From Mayfieldus sp963841445 (GTDB lineage: Bacteria; Actinomycetota; Thermoleophilia; Solirubrobacterales; 70-9), in the NCBI GenBank assembly GCA_963841445.1, contig CAWJCP010000002.1, positions 1,426,001-1,490,000 of the forward strand: a stretch of 64,000 nt of DNA, written 5' to 3'. Position 1 is the stretch's first letter. Every line of letters starts with the position of its first letter. Under the pieces are notes generated by a model, which saw nothing but the letters and a program-made list of their open reading frames with translations, searched no databases and was not told the origin of the DNA. A program made the position numbers and the translations under genes. Below are positions 43,024 to 51,399 of this stretch, in pieces.

Positions 43024-43431
43024 CTAGTCGAAGATCACCAGCAGCCCGGTCAGCGCCCCGAGAATTGCCCCGACGATCGTCAGCGCGACGAGCAACCGGT
43101 CGTGCGGGACTGCGAACTGCCCCGAGCGCAGCGCCGCCTCGACCTCGCGGGTTCGCCAGCTTCCGTAGGCGAACATCGCCACCCCGTAGACCGCGAAGGC
43201 GGCCCCGACCGAGACGTATGGCCACTTGGTCGATGTGTCGCTGAGCTCCGGCACGACTCGGCCGACTCCAAGCGCCACCGCGATCGCCGTGAGGCCGGTG
43301 CGCCACCAGGCGAGCTGAGTGCGCTCGCTCGCCAGATGGGTGCGCCGCGATGCGTCGACATTCTCGGGGTCGCCACTCGGGCCATCGAACTGCGGGTTGC
43401 CTGCTTCCTGCACCGCCGCGATGATATGCAC
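43024..43431 (-). CDS. DUF202 (YidH-like) membrane protein
   Basis: A 135-residue protein. RRTHLASERTQLAWWRTGLTAIAVALGVGR is the DUF202 signature, with three membrane segments: about residues 47-62, 72-90 and 110-132. The N-terminal 30 residues are soluble. The role of the family is not established. It is upstream of adh on the same strand, separated by the inverted-repeat element. Confidence 0.85.
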   Translation of the reverse strand: MHIIAAVQEAGNPQFDGPSGDPENVDASRRTHLASERTQLAWWRTGLTAIAVALGVGRVVPELSDTSTKWPYVSVGAAFAVYGVAMFAYGSWRTREVEAALRSGQFAVPHDRLLVALTIVGAILGALTGLLVIFD

Positions 43432-43475
43432 GTCCGAAGGAGCGCAACCCAGACTGCGAAAGAGGGAGCGGCGAG

Positions 43476-44327
43476 ATGCCTGAGCAATCGAAGGCGGTGC
43501 TGATCACAGGCTGCTCAACCGGGATCGGGCGAGCGACCGCCCTTCATCTGGCGCGCGAAGGCTGGAAGGTCTACGCGACCGCGCGGCGACCGGAGTCGAT
43601 CGAGGACCTGAAGGCGGAGGGCTGCGAGACGCTGCGCTGCGACGTCACCGACGAGGCCTCGATGAGCGCCTGCGTCGCTGCAGTCGAGGAGGCCGAGGAC
43701 GCGGTCGGCGTCCTGGTCAACAACGCCGGCTACAGCCAGAGCGGGGCGCTGGAGGAAGTGCCGATCGATGCGGTCCGGCGCCAGTTCGAGACCAACGTCT
43801 TCGGCCTTGTCCGGATGTGCCAGCTGGCGCTGCCGAAGATGCGGGCGCAGGGCTGGGGCAGGATCGTCAACGTCAGCTCGATGGGCGGCAGGCTCACCTT
43901 CCCGGGCGGCGGCGTCTACCACGCGACCAAGCACGCGGTGGAAGCGCTCTCCGACGCGCTGCGCTTCGAGGTGGCGGCCTTCGGAGTCGACGTCGTCGTG
44001 ATCGAGCCGGGCCTGATCAAGACCAACTTCGCCGAGGCGGCGGTGGGATCGATGGCCGCGGAGCTGCCGACCGAGGGCCCCTACGCGGAGTTCAACACCG
44101 CGGTCAGCCGCGAGACAGCGAGCGCCTACGAGGGGCCGCTGGCAAAGCTCGGCGCCGGCCCGGAGGCGGTGGCGCGCAAGATCGAGCGCGCGATCTCCTC
44201 GCGCCACCCGCGCACCCGCTACAAGGTCACCCCGTCGGCAGGGATGGGGATCGGCGCCCGGCGGCTGATGACCGACCGGATGTGGGACCGCTTCGTGGCG
44301 ACGCAGTTCCCGCGGCCGGGGCGCTAG
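43476..44327 (+). CDS. Short-chain dehydrogenase/reductase
   Basis: A 283-residue classical SDR. The NAD(P) loop is ITGCSTGIGRATALHLAREG (residues 11-30). VNNAGYSQSGAL is the NNAG motif. The catalytic tetrad is Ser in NVSSMGGRL and YxxxK in YHATKHAVEAL. After the core, LIKTNFAE and a C-terminal helical extension follow (IERAISSRHPRTRYKVTPSA), as in many ketoreductases acting on lipids or retinoid-like substrates. The substrate cannot be assigned. Overlaps the convergent HD-GYP stop by four bases. Confidence 0.92.
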   Translation: MPEQSKAVLITGCSTGIGRATALHLAREGWKVYATARRPESIEDLKAEGCETLRCDVTDEASMSACVAAVEEAEDAVGVLVNNAGYSQSGALEEVPIDAVRRQFETNVFGLVRMCQLALPKMRAQGWGRIVNVSSMGGRLTFPGGGVYHATKHAVEALSDALRFEVAAFGVDVVVIEPGLIKTNFAEAAVGSMAAELPTEGPYAEFNTAVSRETASAYEGPLAKLGAGPEAVARKIERAISSRHPRTRYKVTPSAGMGIGARRLMTDRMWDRFVATQFPRPGR

Positions 44328-45714
44328 CGCGAGGCAGAGACCCGGGCCTTGCCGGCGCTGTCGCCGGCGCCGTTACCTGCCCGCAGGTGGCCATGGCCCT
44401 CGACCGTCGCGATGCGCTCCTCGAGCGCCAGCTCGACGTCGAAGTCGGCGTCCTCGCCGTGGCGGTAGGTGAGGTCTTTGCCCTCGAGCACCTTGGTGAC
44501 GAAGACCTCGACGAAGTCGCCGTCGAGCTGGGTGCCGGAGACGCGGCGCAGCTCCTGGATCGCCTCGAAGGATGAAACCGGCTCCTTGTATGTGTCGCGG
44601 GCGGTCATCACGTCGTAGGTGTCAGCGACCGAGATGATCCGCGAGAGCTCGGGAATCTCGTCTCCCTTGAGGCCACGCGGGTACCCCTTGCCGTCGATCC
44701 GCTCGTGGTGGGCGAGGATGATCTTGGCGACCGGTCCGTAGCCCTCCAGCGAGGAAACGACGTTGGCACCCTGCTGCGGATGCATCTTGATCAGGTTCCA
44801 GTCGTCGTCGTTGAGCTTCGTATCGGCCTTGAGGATGTGGTCGGGGAGGATGAACTTGCCGATGTCGTGCATGAGGCCGGTGATGTGGATCAACTCCTGA
44901 TCGCTCTGCGACATGCCGGCTTCCTTCGCGATCGCCCGGGCATAGCGGGCGACCGAGGCGCTGTGGCGGGCTGTCATCTCGTCGCGCAGGTCGAGGGTCT
45001 TCATCAGCGCGCCGAGAACGCCGACCTGGAAGCTGACGAGCTGCTTCGTCGCGATGCTCGAGCTCCTCCGCCCGTTGCTGCGAGAGGAAGAGCTGAGCCC
45101 AGAAGGTGCTGGAAGGTGATGAAGACGACGCCGAACAAGGCGACTGCGGTTATTCCGACACGATCGTAGATATAGACGATGCCAATGGACATCAACCGCG
45201 GTAGCCATTTCGGCCGGCCACATCGGCAGCGAGCGTGGTGTGAACTTTCTTCCAGAAAGCCAGCACATCACCCTCGACATACGCCCCATACGAAGCGATC
45301 ATCGAGAAGTTCAGCACAGTGACGAAGAGGAAGACGCCCAACACGGCCAGATAGAAGTTCGCCCTGCGACGGTTCCAGCCCCAAGGAGGTCTGGACGAGC
45401 GTGGAACACGACCCCGCCCACCAGAGGGAAGGTCAGGTAAGTAAGGAGGTTGTTGAGGAAGTAATGGAGCGGGCGTCATGCCAGCGAAGCCACCCGACCA
45501 AGGATGGTCGCGCACCCCGATGATCGCGGCCGGCGTCCCGCCCGAGAAAGACCATCGCCAGGATCAGCGAGACCATCGCTCCCAGAAACCTTGAGCGGGA
45601 CGGCGTGGCGACAGCCGTGATGTCGCTAAGCGCAGTGAATGCGAACAGGACTCCCATCAGCGGCAGGTCCCAGTTGGCTTCCGGCGCGGCAACGACGCCG
45701 CGCCGGCCACGCAT
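44324..45714 (-). pseudogene. HD-GYP c-di-GMP phosphodiesterase with membrane sensor, many frameshifts
   Basis: The C-terminal HD-GYP domain is intact (44324 to about 45060): MTARHSASVARYARAIAKEA, GLMHDIGKFILPD (HD), HHERIDGKGYPRGLKG (GYP variant) and RIISVADTYDVMTA. Upstream, a membrane-sensor domain is scattered over successive frames: PLMGVLFAFTALSDITAV, LTYLTFPLVGGVVFHA, FYLAVLGVFLFVTVLNFS, MSIGIVYIYDRVGITAVALF, FQHLLG, AQLFLSQQRAEELEHRDE, KQLVSFQVGVLGALMKTLDL. At least six breaks occur in about 700 bases, and those I resolved read as +1 insertions. Either a decaying gene or a poorly called region; protein similarity remains high. Confidence 0.7.
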
Positions 45715-45957
45715 GAACAGCGCTGCGAACTGGGCGAGATCGCGAGTCTGGTTGGGCGCGTTTCTGCCATGGCTTCGTCCACCGCCGGCGACGCTGCGGG
45801 AGGTCAACCTATTTCTCGGCAGAATCCGGGTAATCCTCCAGCCTGGGCCACGCATAAGCGACGAAAGTTGCTGTGCCGATCTGGACGATCTGTTGACGAC
45901 TGCGAAGCGGGACAGATGCTTGCGCCCAAGGCGGGGAGCAGGTACGGCCGTGGGGCC

Positions 45958-45990
45958 CAAGAAATACGAAAGGCGCCTCATCGGGCGCCT
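45958..45990 (-). terminator. Intrinsic terminator on minus strand
   Basis: AGGCGCC-CGATGA-GGCGCCT (7-bp perfect stem) is followed on the minus strand by TTTCGTATTTCTT. It lies 27 bases after the mini-ORF stop at 46017, in the leader region ahead of the HD-GYP gene. Confidence 0.6.
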
Positions 45991-46016
45991 CTCGAAAGAC
46001 ACAACTTCGAGACTGC

Positions 46017-46034
46017 TTAGTGACGATAAGCCAT
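46017..46034 (-). CDS. Possible five-residue leader peptide (MAYRH)
   Basis: ATGGCTTATCGTCACTAA is preceded by GGACGGAGCAAACC, a good ribosome site, and followed after about 27 bases by an intrinsic terminator. The order ribosome site, mini-ORF, terminator, then gene resembles an attenuator. The region 45715-46152 otherwise holds no supported gene. Could be chance. Confidence 0.25.
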   Translation of the reverse strand: MAYRH

Positions 46035-46104
46035 GGTTTGCTCCGTCCTTCGTCGATTGAAAGCTGCAGCTTCTGCATGAGCTGTTCTACCAAAACCTGC
46101 GGAG

Positions 46105-46135
46105 AACTTGTGCAAATCCAGGGGAAGTTGTGCAA
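46105..46135. promoter_or_regulatory. Paired TTGTGCAA direct repeats upstream of MFS gene
   Basis: AACTTGTGCAA (46105-46115) and AAGTTGTGCAA (46125-46135) are spaced exactly 20 bases, two helical turns. Each TTG-TG-CAA is also a small dyad. They lie 18 bases before the MFS start, so a regulator bound on one DNA face is plausible. Confidence 0.5.
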
Positions 46136-46152
46136 GTACTAGGTAGGGAAGG

Positions 46153-47559
46153 ATGTCTTTGGGCGAGGTAACCGGTAAACCTCCCGTGCAACTTTCCGCC
46201 CCGCTGCGGCGTCCGGCCTTCCGCCGACTCGCCTCCGCTTACGCGATCAACGAGCTCGGCGACTGGCTCGGGATCATCGCGTTGTCGGTGCTGGTCTTTG
46301 ACAAGACGGACAGCGCCCTCGCGACCACGGCTCTGTTCCTGGGCACGCGCTTCCTGCCAGCGCTTCTGGCGCCGGCTTTCGTCGTCCGGGCCGAGCGCAC
46401 TCCACCCCGCGCGGCGCTCGGGTTGATCTACACGCTCGAGGCCAGCGCCTTCGCGGTCCTCGCGCTGCTCGTCGATGACTTCACCCTGGGGTTGGTCGTC
46501 GCCGTAGCTGCGATCGACGGAACCCTCGCCCTCGCCGGACGCTCGCTGACGCGGGCGGTGGTCGTAGCGCTGCTCGAGCCGACTGGCGAGCTGCGCGCGG
46601 GCAACGCGATCATCAACGTGGCATTCACCGCTGGAGCCGCCATTGGCCCGGCGCTGGCAGGGGTGATCGTGGGCGGAATCGCAATCGGCGGCAGCACCCT
46701 GGGCGGGTTCGGAGTCCAGACGGCTCTTTTCCTCGACGCCGTCTCCTTTCTGGTCATCGCGATCCTGATGGCTGCCGGGCCGCTTCCCCATGCAGAACCG
46801 GAAGAGGGCCGCTGGCTCGATCGCTTTCGCGCCGGCGCCGCCTATGTCTCGGCGCGGGTTCCGCTGCGCCGCCTGCTGATCGCGCAGGGCATTGCCTTCA
46901 TCTTCTTCACCGCGGTCCTCCCGATCGAGGTGATCTATGCGAAGGACTCGCTCGATGCCGGCGACGCCGGATACGGCGCACTGCTGGCCAGCTGGGGAAT
47001 CGGAATGGTGCTCGGCAGCATCGTCTTCGCCGGCGTGCGCTCGCGCGGGCTGCCGGTCCTGTTGCTCGCCAGCACGATCGTGATCGGCGTCTCCTACCTC
47101 TTCCTCGCCGCCGCTCCGTCACTCGGGGTCGCCTGCCTCGCCTCGGTGCTCGGCGGGGTTGGCAACGGAATCGAGTGGGTCGCCGCCGTAAGCGCGATCC
47201 AGGAGATGACCCGCAGCTCGATGCAGGCGCGGGTGATGAGCGTGCTCGAGTCGGTCGGCGCGGCGATGCCCGGCGTCGGCTTTATGGTTGGCGGCCTGGT
47301 CGCGACCGGGCACGATCCCCGCGCCGTCTTCCTCGTCTCAGGCGTGGGCGTGCTGGTCGTCGCCGCGATCGCGACCTACTACCTGGCCGGGACGGCCTGG
47401 ACCAAGGGCGACGTTGCAATTGGACGATCGAGCCTTGACGAGGACTTCGAGAGCGATATGTTGAAAAATGGTGATACGGCACCACGAGAACTTGGTGCCA
47501 AGGCGGAGCCGCTGGCTCCTGTGCCTGAAGACCCGGATCCAAACATGAGGAGGAGTTAG
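46153..47559 (+). CDS. MFS transporter
   Basis: A 468-residue membrane protein with 12 predicted helices. The opening RRPAFRRLASAYAINELGDW and PRAALGLIYTLEASAF resemble the MFS_3/EntS-type exporters. Helices include VVAVAAIDGTLALAG, GNAIINVAFTAGAAIGPALA and ASWGIGMVLGSIVFAG. A 60-residue hydrophilic C-terminal tail follows. The stop is directly abutted by the GTG of the peptide-binding protein with AGGAGG in between, so it is the first gene of the ABC importer operon. Its substrate may be related to the imported peptides, but that is inference. Confidence 0.88.
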   Translation: MSLGEVTGKPPVQLSAPLRRPAFRRLASAYAINELGDWLGIIALSVLVFDKTDSALATTALFLGTRFLPALLAPAFVVRAERTPPRAALGLIYTLEASAFAVLALLVDDFTLGLVVAVAAIDGTLALAGRSLTRAVVVALLEPTGELRAGNAIINVAFTAGAAIGPALAGVIVGGIAIGGSTLGGFGVQTALFLDAVSFLVIAILMAAGPLPHAEPEEGRWLDRFRAGAAYVSARVPLRRLLIAQGIAFIFFTAVLPIEVIYAKDSLDAGDAGYGALLASWGIGMVLGSIVFAGVRSRGLPVLLLASTIVIGVSYLFLAAAPSLGVACLASVLGGVGNGIEWVAAVSAIQEMTRSSMQARVMSVLESVGAAMPGVGFMVGGLVATGHDPRAVFLVSGVGVLVVAAIATYYLAGTAWTKGDVAIGRSSLDEDFESDMLKNGDTAPRELGAKAEPLAPVPEDPDPNMRRS

Positions 47560-49188
47560 GTGAGGAAGCTAGGGGCGATTGTCTTGACGCTGGTCGCTAC
47601 CGCGATGTTGGTGACCGCATGCGGCAGCAGCAGCAGCTCATCCAGCGGCAAGGAAGGGGGAACGCTGAGCATCCTGACGCCCTCGTTCACCGACTTCGAG
47701 GATCCGCAGCTGGGCTATGAGGCCACCGGCTGGACGGCGCGCTACAACGTCTACATCCCGCTGCTCACCTACGCCCATGCGGAAGGCAAGGACGGAACGA
47801 AGGTGATCCCGGGCCTGGCCGAGGACCTGCCCAAGGTCACCGACGGGGGCAAGACCTACACGCTGACCCTGCGCAAGGGCCTCAAGTACTCCGACGGAAC
47901 GCCGGTCAAGGCCTCCGACGCGAAGTTCGCGATCAAGCGCATCTTCGACACCAAGTCGAAGGGGATCCCGCTCTACACCAACATCGTCGGCGCCGAGGAC
48001 TACGAGTCCGGCAAGGCCAAGGACATCTCCGGGATCCAGACCAACGACAAGACCGGGCAGATCGTCTTTCACCTCAACAACCCGGACGGCACCTTCGTCT
48101 TCGAGCTGGGGCTGCAGTTCGCCGCCCCGGTGCCGCAGAGCAGCCCGAGCAAGTACGACCCGGCGCATCCGATCCCCGCGACCGGCCCCTACTACTTCAC
48201 CAACATCACCCCGGGCAAGTCCTGGACCGAGAAGCGCAACCCGTTCTGGGACAAGAACAACGCCAAGATCCTGCCCGACCTGCCCGGCGGGCACGTCGAC
48301 AAGATCACCTCGACGGTCGTCTCGAACTACTCCAGCGCGACCACCCAGGTGGAGCAGAACAAGGCCGACGACCTCACCGATCCGCCGCCGACGGACCGCC
48401 TCGGTGAGGTGGAGTCTCGCTACGGCGACCGCTTCAAGAAGCAGCCGACGGTGAGCACGTATTACTTCTACATGAACACCAAGGCGCCGCCGTTCAACGA
48501 CCTCAAGGTCCGCCAGGCGGTCAACTACGCGCTCGACCCGGCGGCGCTGCAGCGGATCTACGGTGGGCTGCAGACACCCACCCAGCAGGTCCTGCCGCCG
48601 ACGATGGCCGGCTACCAGAAGATCGAGCTGTACCCGCACAGCATGGCGAAGGCCAAGCAGCTCATGAAGCAGGCCAACCCGTCGGACAAGGACATCACCG
48701 TGTGGACCGACACCGACACGCCGAACGACAAGGCCGGCGAGTACATGCAGTCGGTGCTCAAGGACCTCGGCTTCAACGCGAAGCTGAAGATCGTCAACGG
48801 GTCCGTCTATTTCGACGTGACCGGAAACACGAAGACCCCCAACAACGACATCGGCTGGGACGACTGGTTCGAGGACTTCCCGCACCCGAACGATTTCTTC
48901 GACCCGCTGCTGAACGGGGAGAACATCGCCCAGGTCGGGAACCTCAACACCTCGCTCTACGACAACAAGCAGGTCAACAAGAAGATCGACGAGCTGGCAC
49001 AGAAGCAGCTCAATGCCGACACCGAGAAGCAGTACGCGGCGCTCGACAAGCAGGTCATGGAGGACGCGCCATGGGCCCCGTTCGGGACCCGGGCGCTGTC
49101 GACGTTCACCTCAGACAGGGTGAACTTCGGCAACCTGATCTGGAGCCCGGTGTTCCAGGACGACTACTCGAGCTTCCAGTTCAAGTAG
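47560..49188 (+). CDS. Oligopeptide ABC transporter substrate-binding lipoprotein (family 5)
   Basis: A 542-residue SBP_bac_5 protein. The signal peptide is KLGAIVLTLVATAMLVTACG, with lipobox VTAC, so the mature protein is lipid-anchored at Cys21. Domain landmarks: PGLAEDLPKVTDGGKTYTLT with LRKGLKYSDGTPVKASDAKF, the family 5 signature region, GTGPYY-like ATGPYYF, LKVRQAVNYALDPAALQRIY and ENIAQVGNLNTSLYDN. Binds peptides or similar solutes for the permease/ATPase genes that follow. Start is GTG 47560, immediately after the MFS stop. Confidence 0.94.
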   Translation: MRKLGAIVLTLVATAMLVTACGSSSSSSSGKEGGTLSILTPSFTDFEDPQLGYEATGWTARYNVYIPLLTYAHAEGKDGTKVIPGLAEDLPKVTDGGKTYTLTLRKGLKYSDGTPVKASDAKFAIKRIFDTKSKGIPLYTNIVGAEDYESGKAKDISGIQTNDKTGQIVFHLNNPDGTFVFELGLQFAAPVPQSSPSKYDPAHPIPATGPYYFTNITPGKSWTEKRNPFWDKNNAKILPDLPGGHVDKITSTVVSNYSSATTQVEQNKADDLTDPPPTDRLGEVESRYGDRFKKQPTVSTYYFYMNTKAPPFNDLKVRQAVNYALDPAALQRIYGGLQTPTQQVLPPTMAGYQKIELYPHSMAKAKQLMKQANPSDKDITVWTDTDTPNDKAGEYMQSVLKDLGFNAKLKIVNGSVYFDVTGNTKTPNNDIGWDDWFEDFPHPNDFFDPLLNGENIAQVGNLNTSLYDNKQVNKKIDELAQKQLNADTEKQYAALDKQVMEDAPWAPFGTRALSTFTSDRVNFGNLIWSPVFQDDYSSFQFK

Positions 49189-49213
49189 TGAGACTGGGCT
49201 CGGCGACTCACAG

Positions 49214-49241
49214 GAGGGAGGGGCCGCTCGGCCTCTCCCTC
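49214..49241 (+). terminator. Hairpin between binding-protein and permease genes
   Basis: GAGGGAGGGGCCG-CTC-GGCCTCTCCCTC forms a strong stem 26 bases after the binding-protein stop. No T-tract follows. Such hairpins often protect the upstream mRNA so that binding protein exceeds permease; this one probably acts so. Confidence 0.5.
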
Positions 49242-49318
49242 ACGTAGTCGGGAGAGCTCTTGAGGCACCTACCAGGGCCGTGCCACCGGAGCGCTAGGCT
49301 GGGGCCGGAGGAGATGTA

Positions 49319-50440
49319 GTGGCTTCAGAGCCGTACTCGGAGCAGGCCCTGGACGGCGGCAGCGGTCCGGCCATCGCGGATCCCGGAGCCGCGCCGTCAG
49401 CCGGTGGGCCGATCGAGGGGCGCAGCCCCTGGTACCTCGCCTGGCGCCGTCTGCGCCGCAACCGGGTCGCGCTCGGGTTCCTGGCCCTGTTCGTTCTCAT
49501 CGTGCTCTTCTGCCTCGCCGCCCCGATCTGGTCCAACGACGTCGCCCACACCGGGCCCGACGACCAGCACCTGACCGAGAAGATCACCGTCAACGGTGAG
49601 AAAAAGGACGTCGTCAGTCCGACCGGCGTCCCGATCGGCCCGCAGTACTTCGCCGCCGGCGGCAAGTTCTTCCTCGGCGCCGATCAGAACGGCCGTGACG
49701 TGATGGTCCGGCTGATGTACGGAGGGCGGGTCTCGCTGTTCGTCGGCCTGATGGCGGCGCTGGTGACGACGATCCTGGCCGTCGGCCTGGGCTTGATCGC
49801 CGGCTACAACGGCGGCTGGTCGGATTCGGTGATCGCGCGTGCCATGGACGTAGTCTGGGCGTTCCCCGTACTGCTGCTGGCAATCGGTCTCGGCACGGCG
49901 CTGGCAACATCGGGCTCGGGCTTGAAGATGGGGCCGCTCTCGATACCCGACGACTCGCTCTGGATCCCGATCCTGATCATCGGCTTCGTCTACACCCCCT
50001 ACATGGCGCGGCCGATTCGCGGCGAGGTGCTGGCGTTGCGCGAGAAGGAGTTCGTCGAGGCCTCGATCGCCCAGGGCTCCGGGCCGCTGCGGATCATGTT
50101 CGGCGAGCTGCTGCCCAACCTCTGGACGACGATCATCGTCTTCTTCACTCTCAACATCGCCAACAACATGCTGCTCGAGTCGGCGCTCTCGTTCCTGGGC
50201 GCCGGGGTCCGGCCACCGCAGTCCTCCTGGGGGAGCCTCACAGCCGACGGCTACGAGGTCATCTACAGCGCCCCCCACCTGGTCCTGATCCCAGGCGTCA
50301 TGATCATCCTCACGGTGCTGTCGCTGAACGTCTTCGGCGACGGGCTGCGCGACGCCCTCGACCCGCGCGCGAGGATCCGCCTCGAGCAGCGCACCGGGAC
50401 GACCGAGCCGGAGACCACGACAGCGGCGGCCGAGGTCTGA
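49319..50440 (+). CDS. Oligopeptide ABC transporter permease (DppC-like)
   Basis: A 373-residue permease with about six membrane helices. The N-terminal OppC domain is SPWYLAWRRLRRNRVALGFL. The BPD permease domain includes LGADQNGRDVMVRLMYGGRV, LGLIAGYNGGWSD and the EAA loop EFVEASIAQGSGPLRIMFGELLPN, which contacts the ATPase. The signature PPQSSWGSLTADGYEVI is near the end. Start GTG 49319 after GGAGGAGAT. The C gene preceding the B gene reverses the common dppB-dppC order. Confidence 0.93.
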   Translation: MASEPYSEQALDGGSGPAIADPGAAPSAGGPIEGRSPWYLAWRRLRRNRVALGFLALFVLIVLFCLAAPIWSNDVAHTGPDDQHLTEKITVNGEKKDVVSPTGVPIGPQYFAAGGKFFLGADQNGRDVMVRLMYGGRVSLFVGLMAALVTTILAVGLGLIAGYNGGWSDSVIARAMDVVWAFPVLLLAIGLGTALATSGSGLKMGPLSIPDDSLWIPILIIGFVYTPYMARPIRGEVLALREKEFVEASIAQGSGPLRIMFGELLPNLWTTIIVFFTLNIANNMLLESALSFLGAGVRPPQSSWGSLTADGYEVIYSAPHLVLIPGVMIILTVLSLNVFGDGLRDALDPRARIRLEQRTGTTEPETTTAAAEV

Positions 50441-51399
50441 TGGCCCGCTTCATCGTCCGGCGGCTGGTCGGAATGGTCGCGGTGCTGTTCGCGATCTCGG
50501 TGCTCGTCTTTTTGATCTTCAACGTGCTCCCGTCCGGCGACCCCGCCCAGCGCCTCGGCGGGCGCAACGCAGGGCCCGAGGAGCGCGCGCAGATCCGCAA
50601 GGAGTGGGGATTCGACAAGCCGCTGCCGGTTCAGTACGTCGACACGATGAAGAAGATCTTCAACGGCAGCCTGATCTCCTACAACGACCGCACCAACGTC
50701 CTGGACCGGATCAAGCAGGGCCTGCCCGCGACATTCTCGCTTGCGATCGGCGCGGCGGTGATCTGGATGGCCTTCGCGCTCGTGTTCGGATACCTGAGCG
50801 CGATCAAGGCTGGCGGCAAGACCGACCGCGCGTTGACGATCCTGGCCCTGATCGGGATCTCGATGCCGGTCTTCTGGCTCGGGGCGCTGCTGCTCTACTA
50901 CCTGACCTTCAAGGTCCAGATCTTTCCTCAGTCCGGGTACGTCGGCCTGACCGACGACCCCTGGGGGTGGTTCACGCACCTCGTCCTGCCCTGGACCACG
51001 CTCGCGGTCCTGTTCATCGGCTTCTACAGCCGGCTGCTGCGCTCCAACATGCTCGACGTGATGAACGAGGACTACGTCCGAACCGCGCGGGCCAAGGGAC
51101 TGAGCGAGCGCCAGGTGCGGGTCCGGCACGTCTTCCGTAACTCGCTGATCCCGGTGATCACGCTGTTCGGCCTCGACTTCGGGGCGGTGATCGGAGGCGG
51201 CGCGATCATCACCGAGTTCGTGTTCAGCCTCGAAGGAGTCGGGCAGTACGCCGCCGACTCGATCAGCACCGGGGACCTTCCCCCGGTGATGGCGGTGGTG
51301 ATGTTCGGCGCCTTCTTCATCGTCCTCTTCAACACCCTGGTCGACATCGCCTACGCCTGGCTCGACCCGCGGATCCGACTGGGGACCCAGGCGGTATGA
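50440..51399 (+). CDS. Oligopeptide ABC transporter permease (DppB-like)
   Basis: A 319-residue permease. The start MARFIVRRLVGMVAVLFAIS, VLVFLIFNVLPSGDPAQRLG is the OppB/DppB opening. The EAA loop is EDYVRTARAKGLSERQVRVR and later VFRNSLIPVITLFGLDFGAV, GGGAIITEFVFSLEGVGQYA. Pairs with the C permease. It overlaps the preceding gene by one base (TGATG) and the next by four, so the operon is fully coupled. Confidence 0.94.
   Translation: MARFIVRRLVGMVAVLFAISVLVFLIFNVLPSGDPAQRLGGRNAGPEERAQIRKEWGFDKPLPVQYVDTMKKIFNGSLISYNDRTNVLDRIKQGLPATFSLAIGAAVIWMAFALVFGYLSAIKAGGKTDRALTILALIGISMPVFWLGALLLYYLTFKVQIFPQSGYVGLTDDPWGWFTHLVLPWTTLAVLFIGFYSRLLRSNMLDVMNEDYVRTARAKGLSERQVRVRHVFRNSLIPVITLFGLDFGAVIGGGAIITEFVFSLEGVGQYAADSISTGDLPPVMAVVMFGAFFIVLFNTLVDIAYAWLDPRIRLGTQAV

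Noticed and set aside
45809..46135. Minus-strand frame MQKLQLSIDEGRSKPWL.. upstream of the HD-GYP gene
   Set aside because: No ribosome site or family likeness, and it runs over the mini-ORF and terminator; more likely leader RNA.
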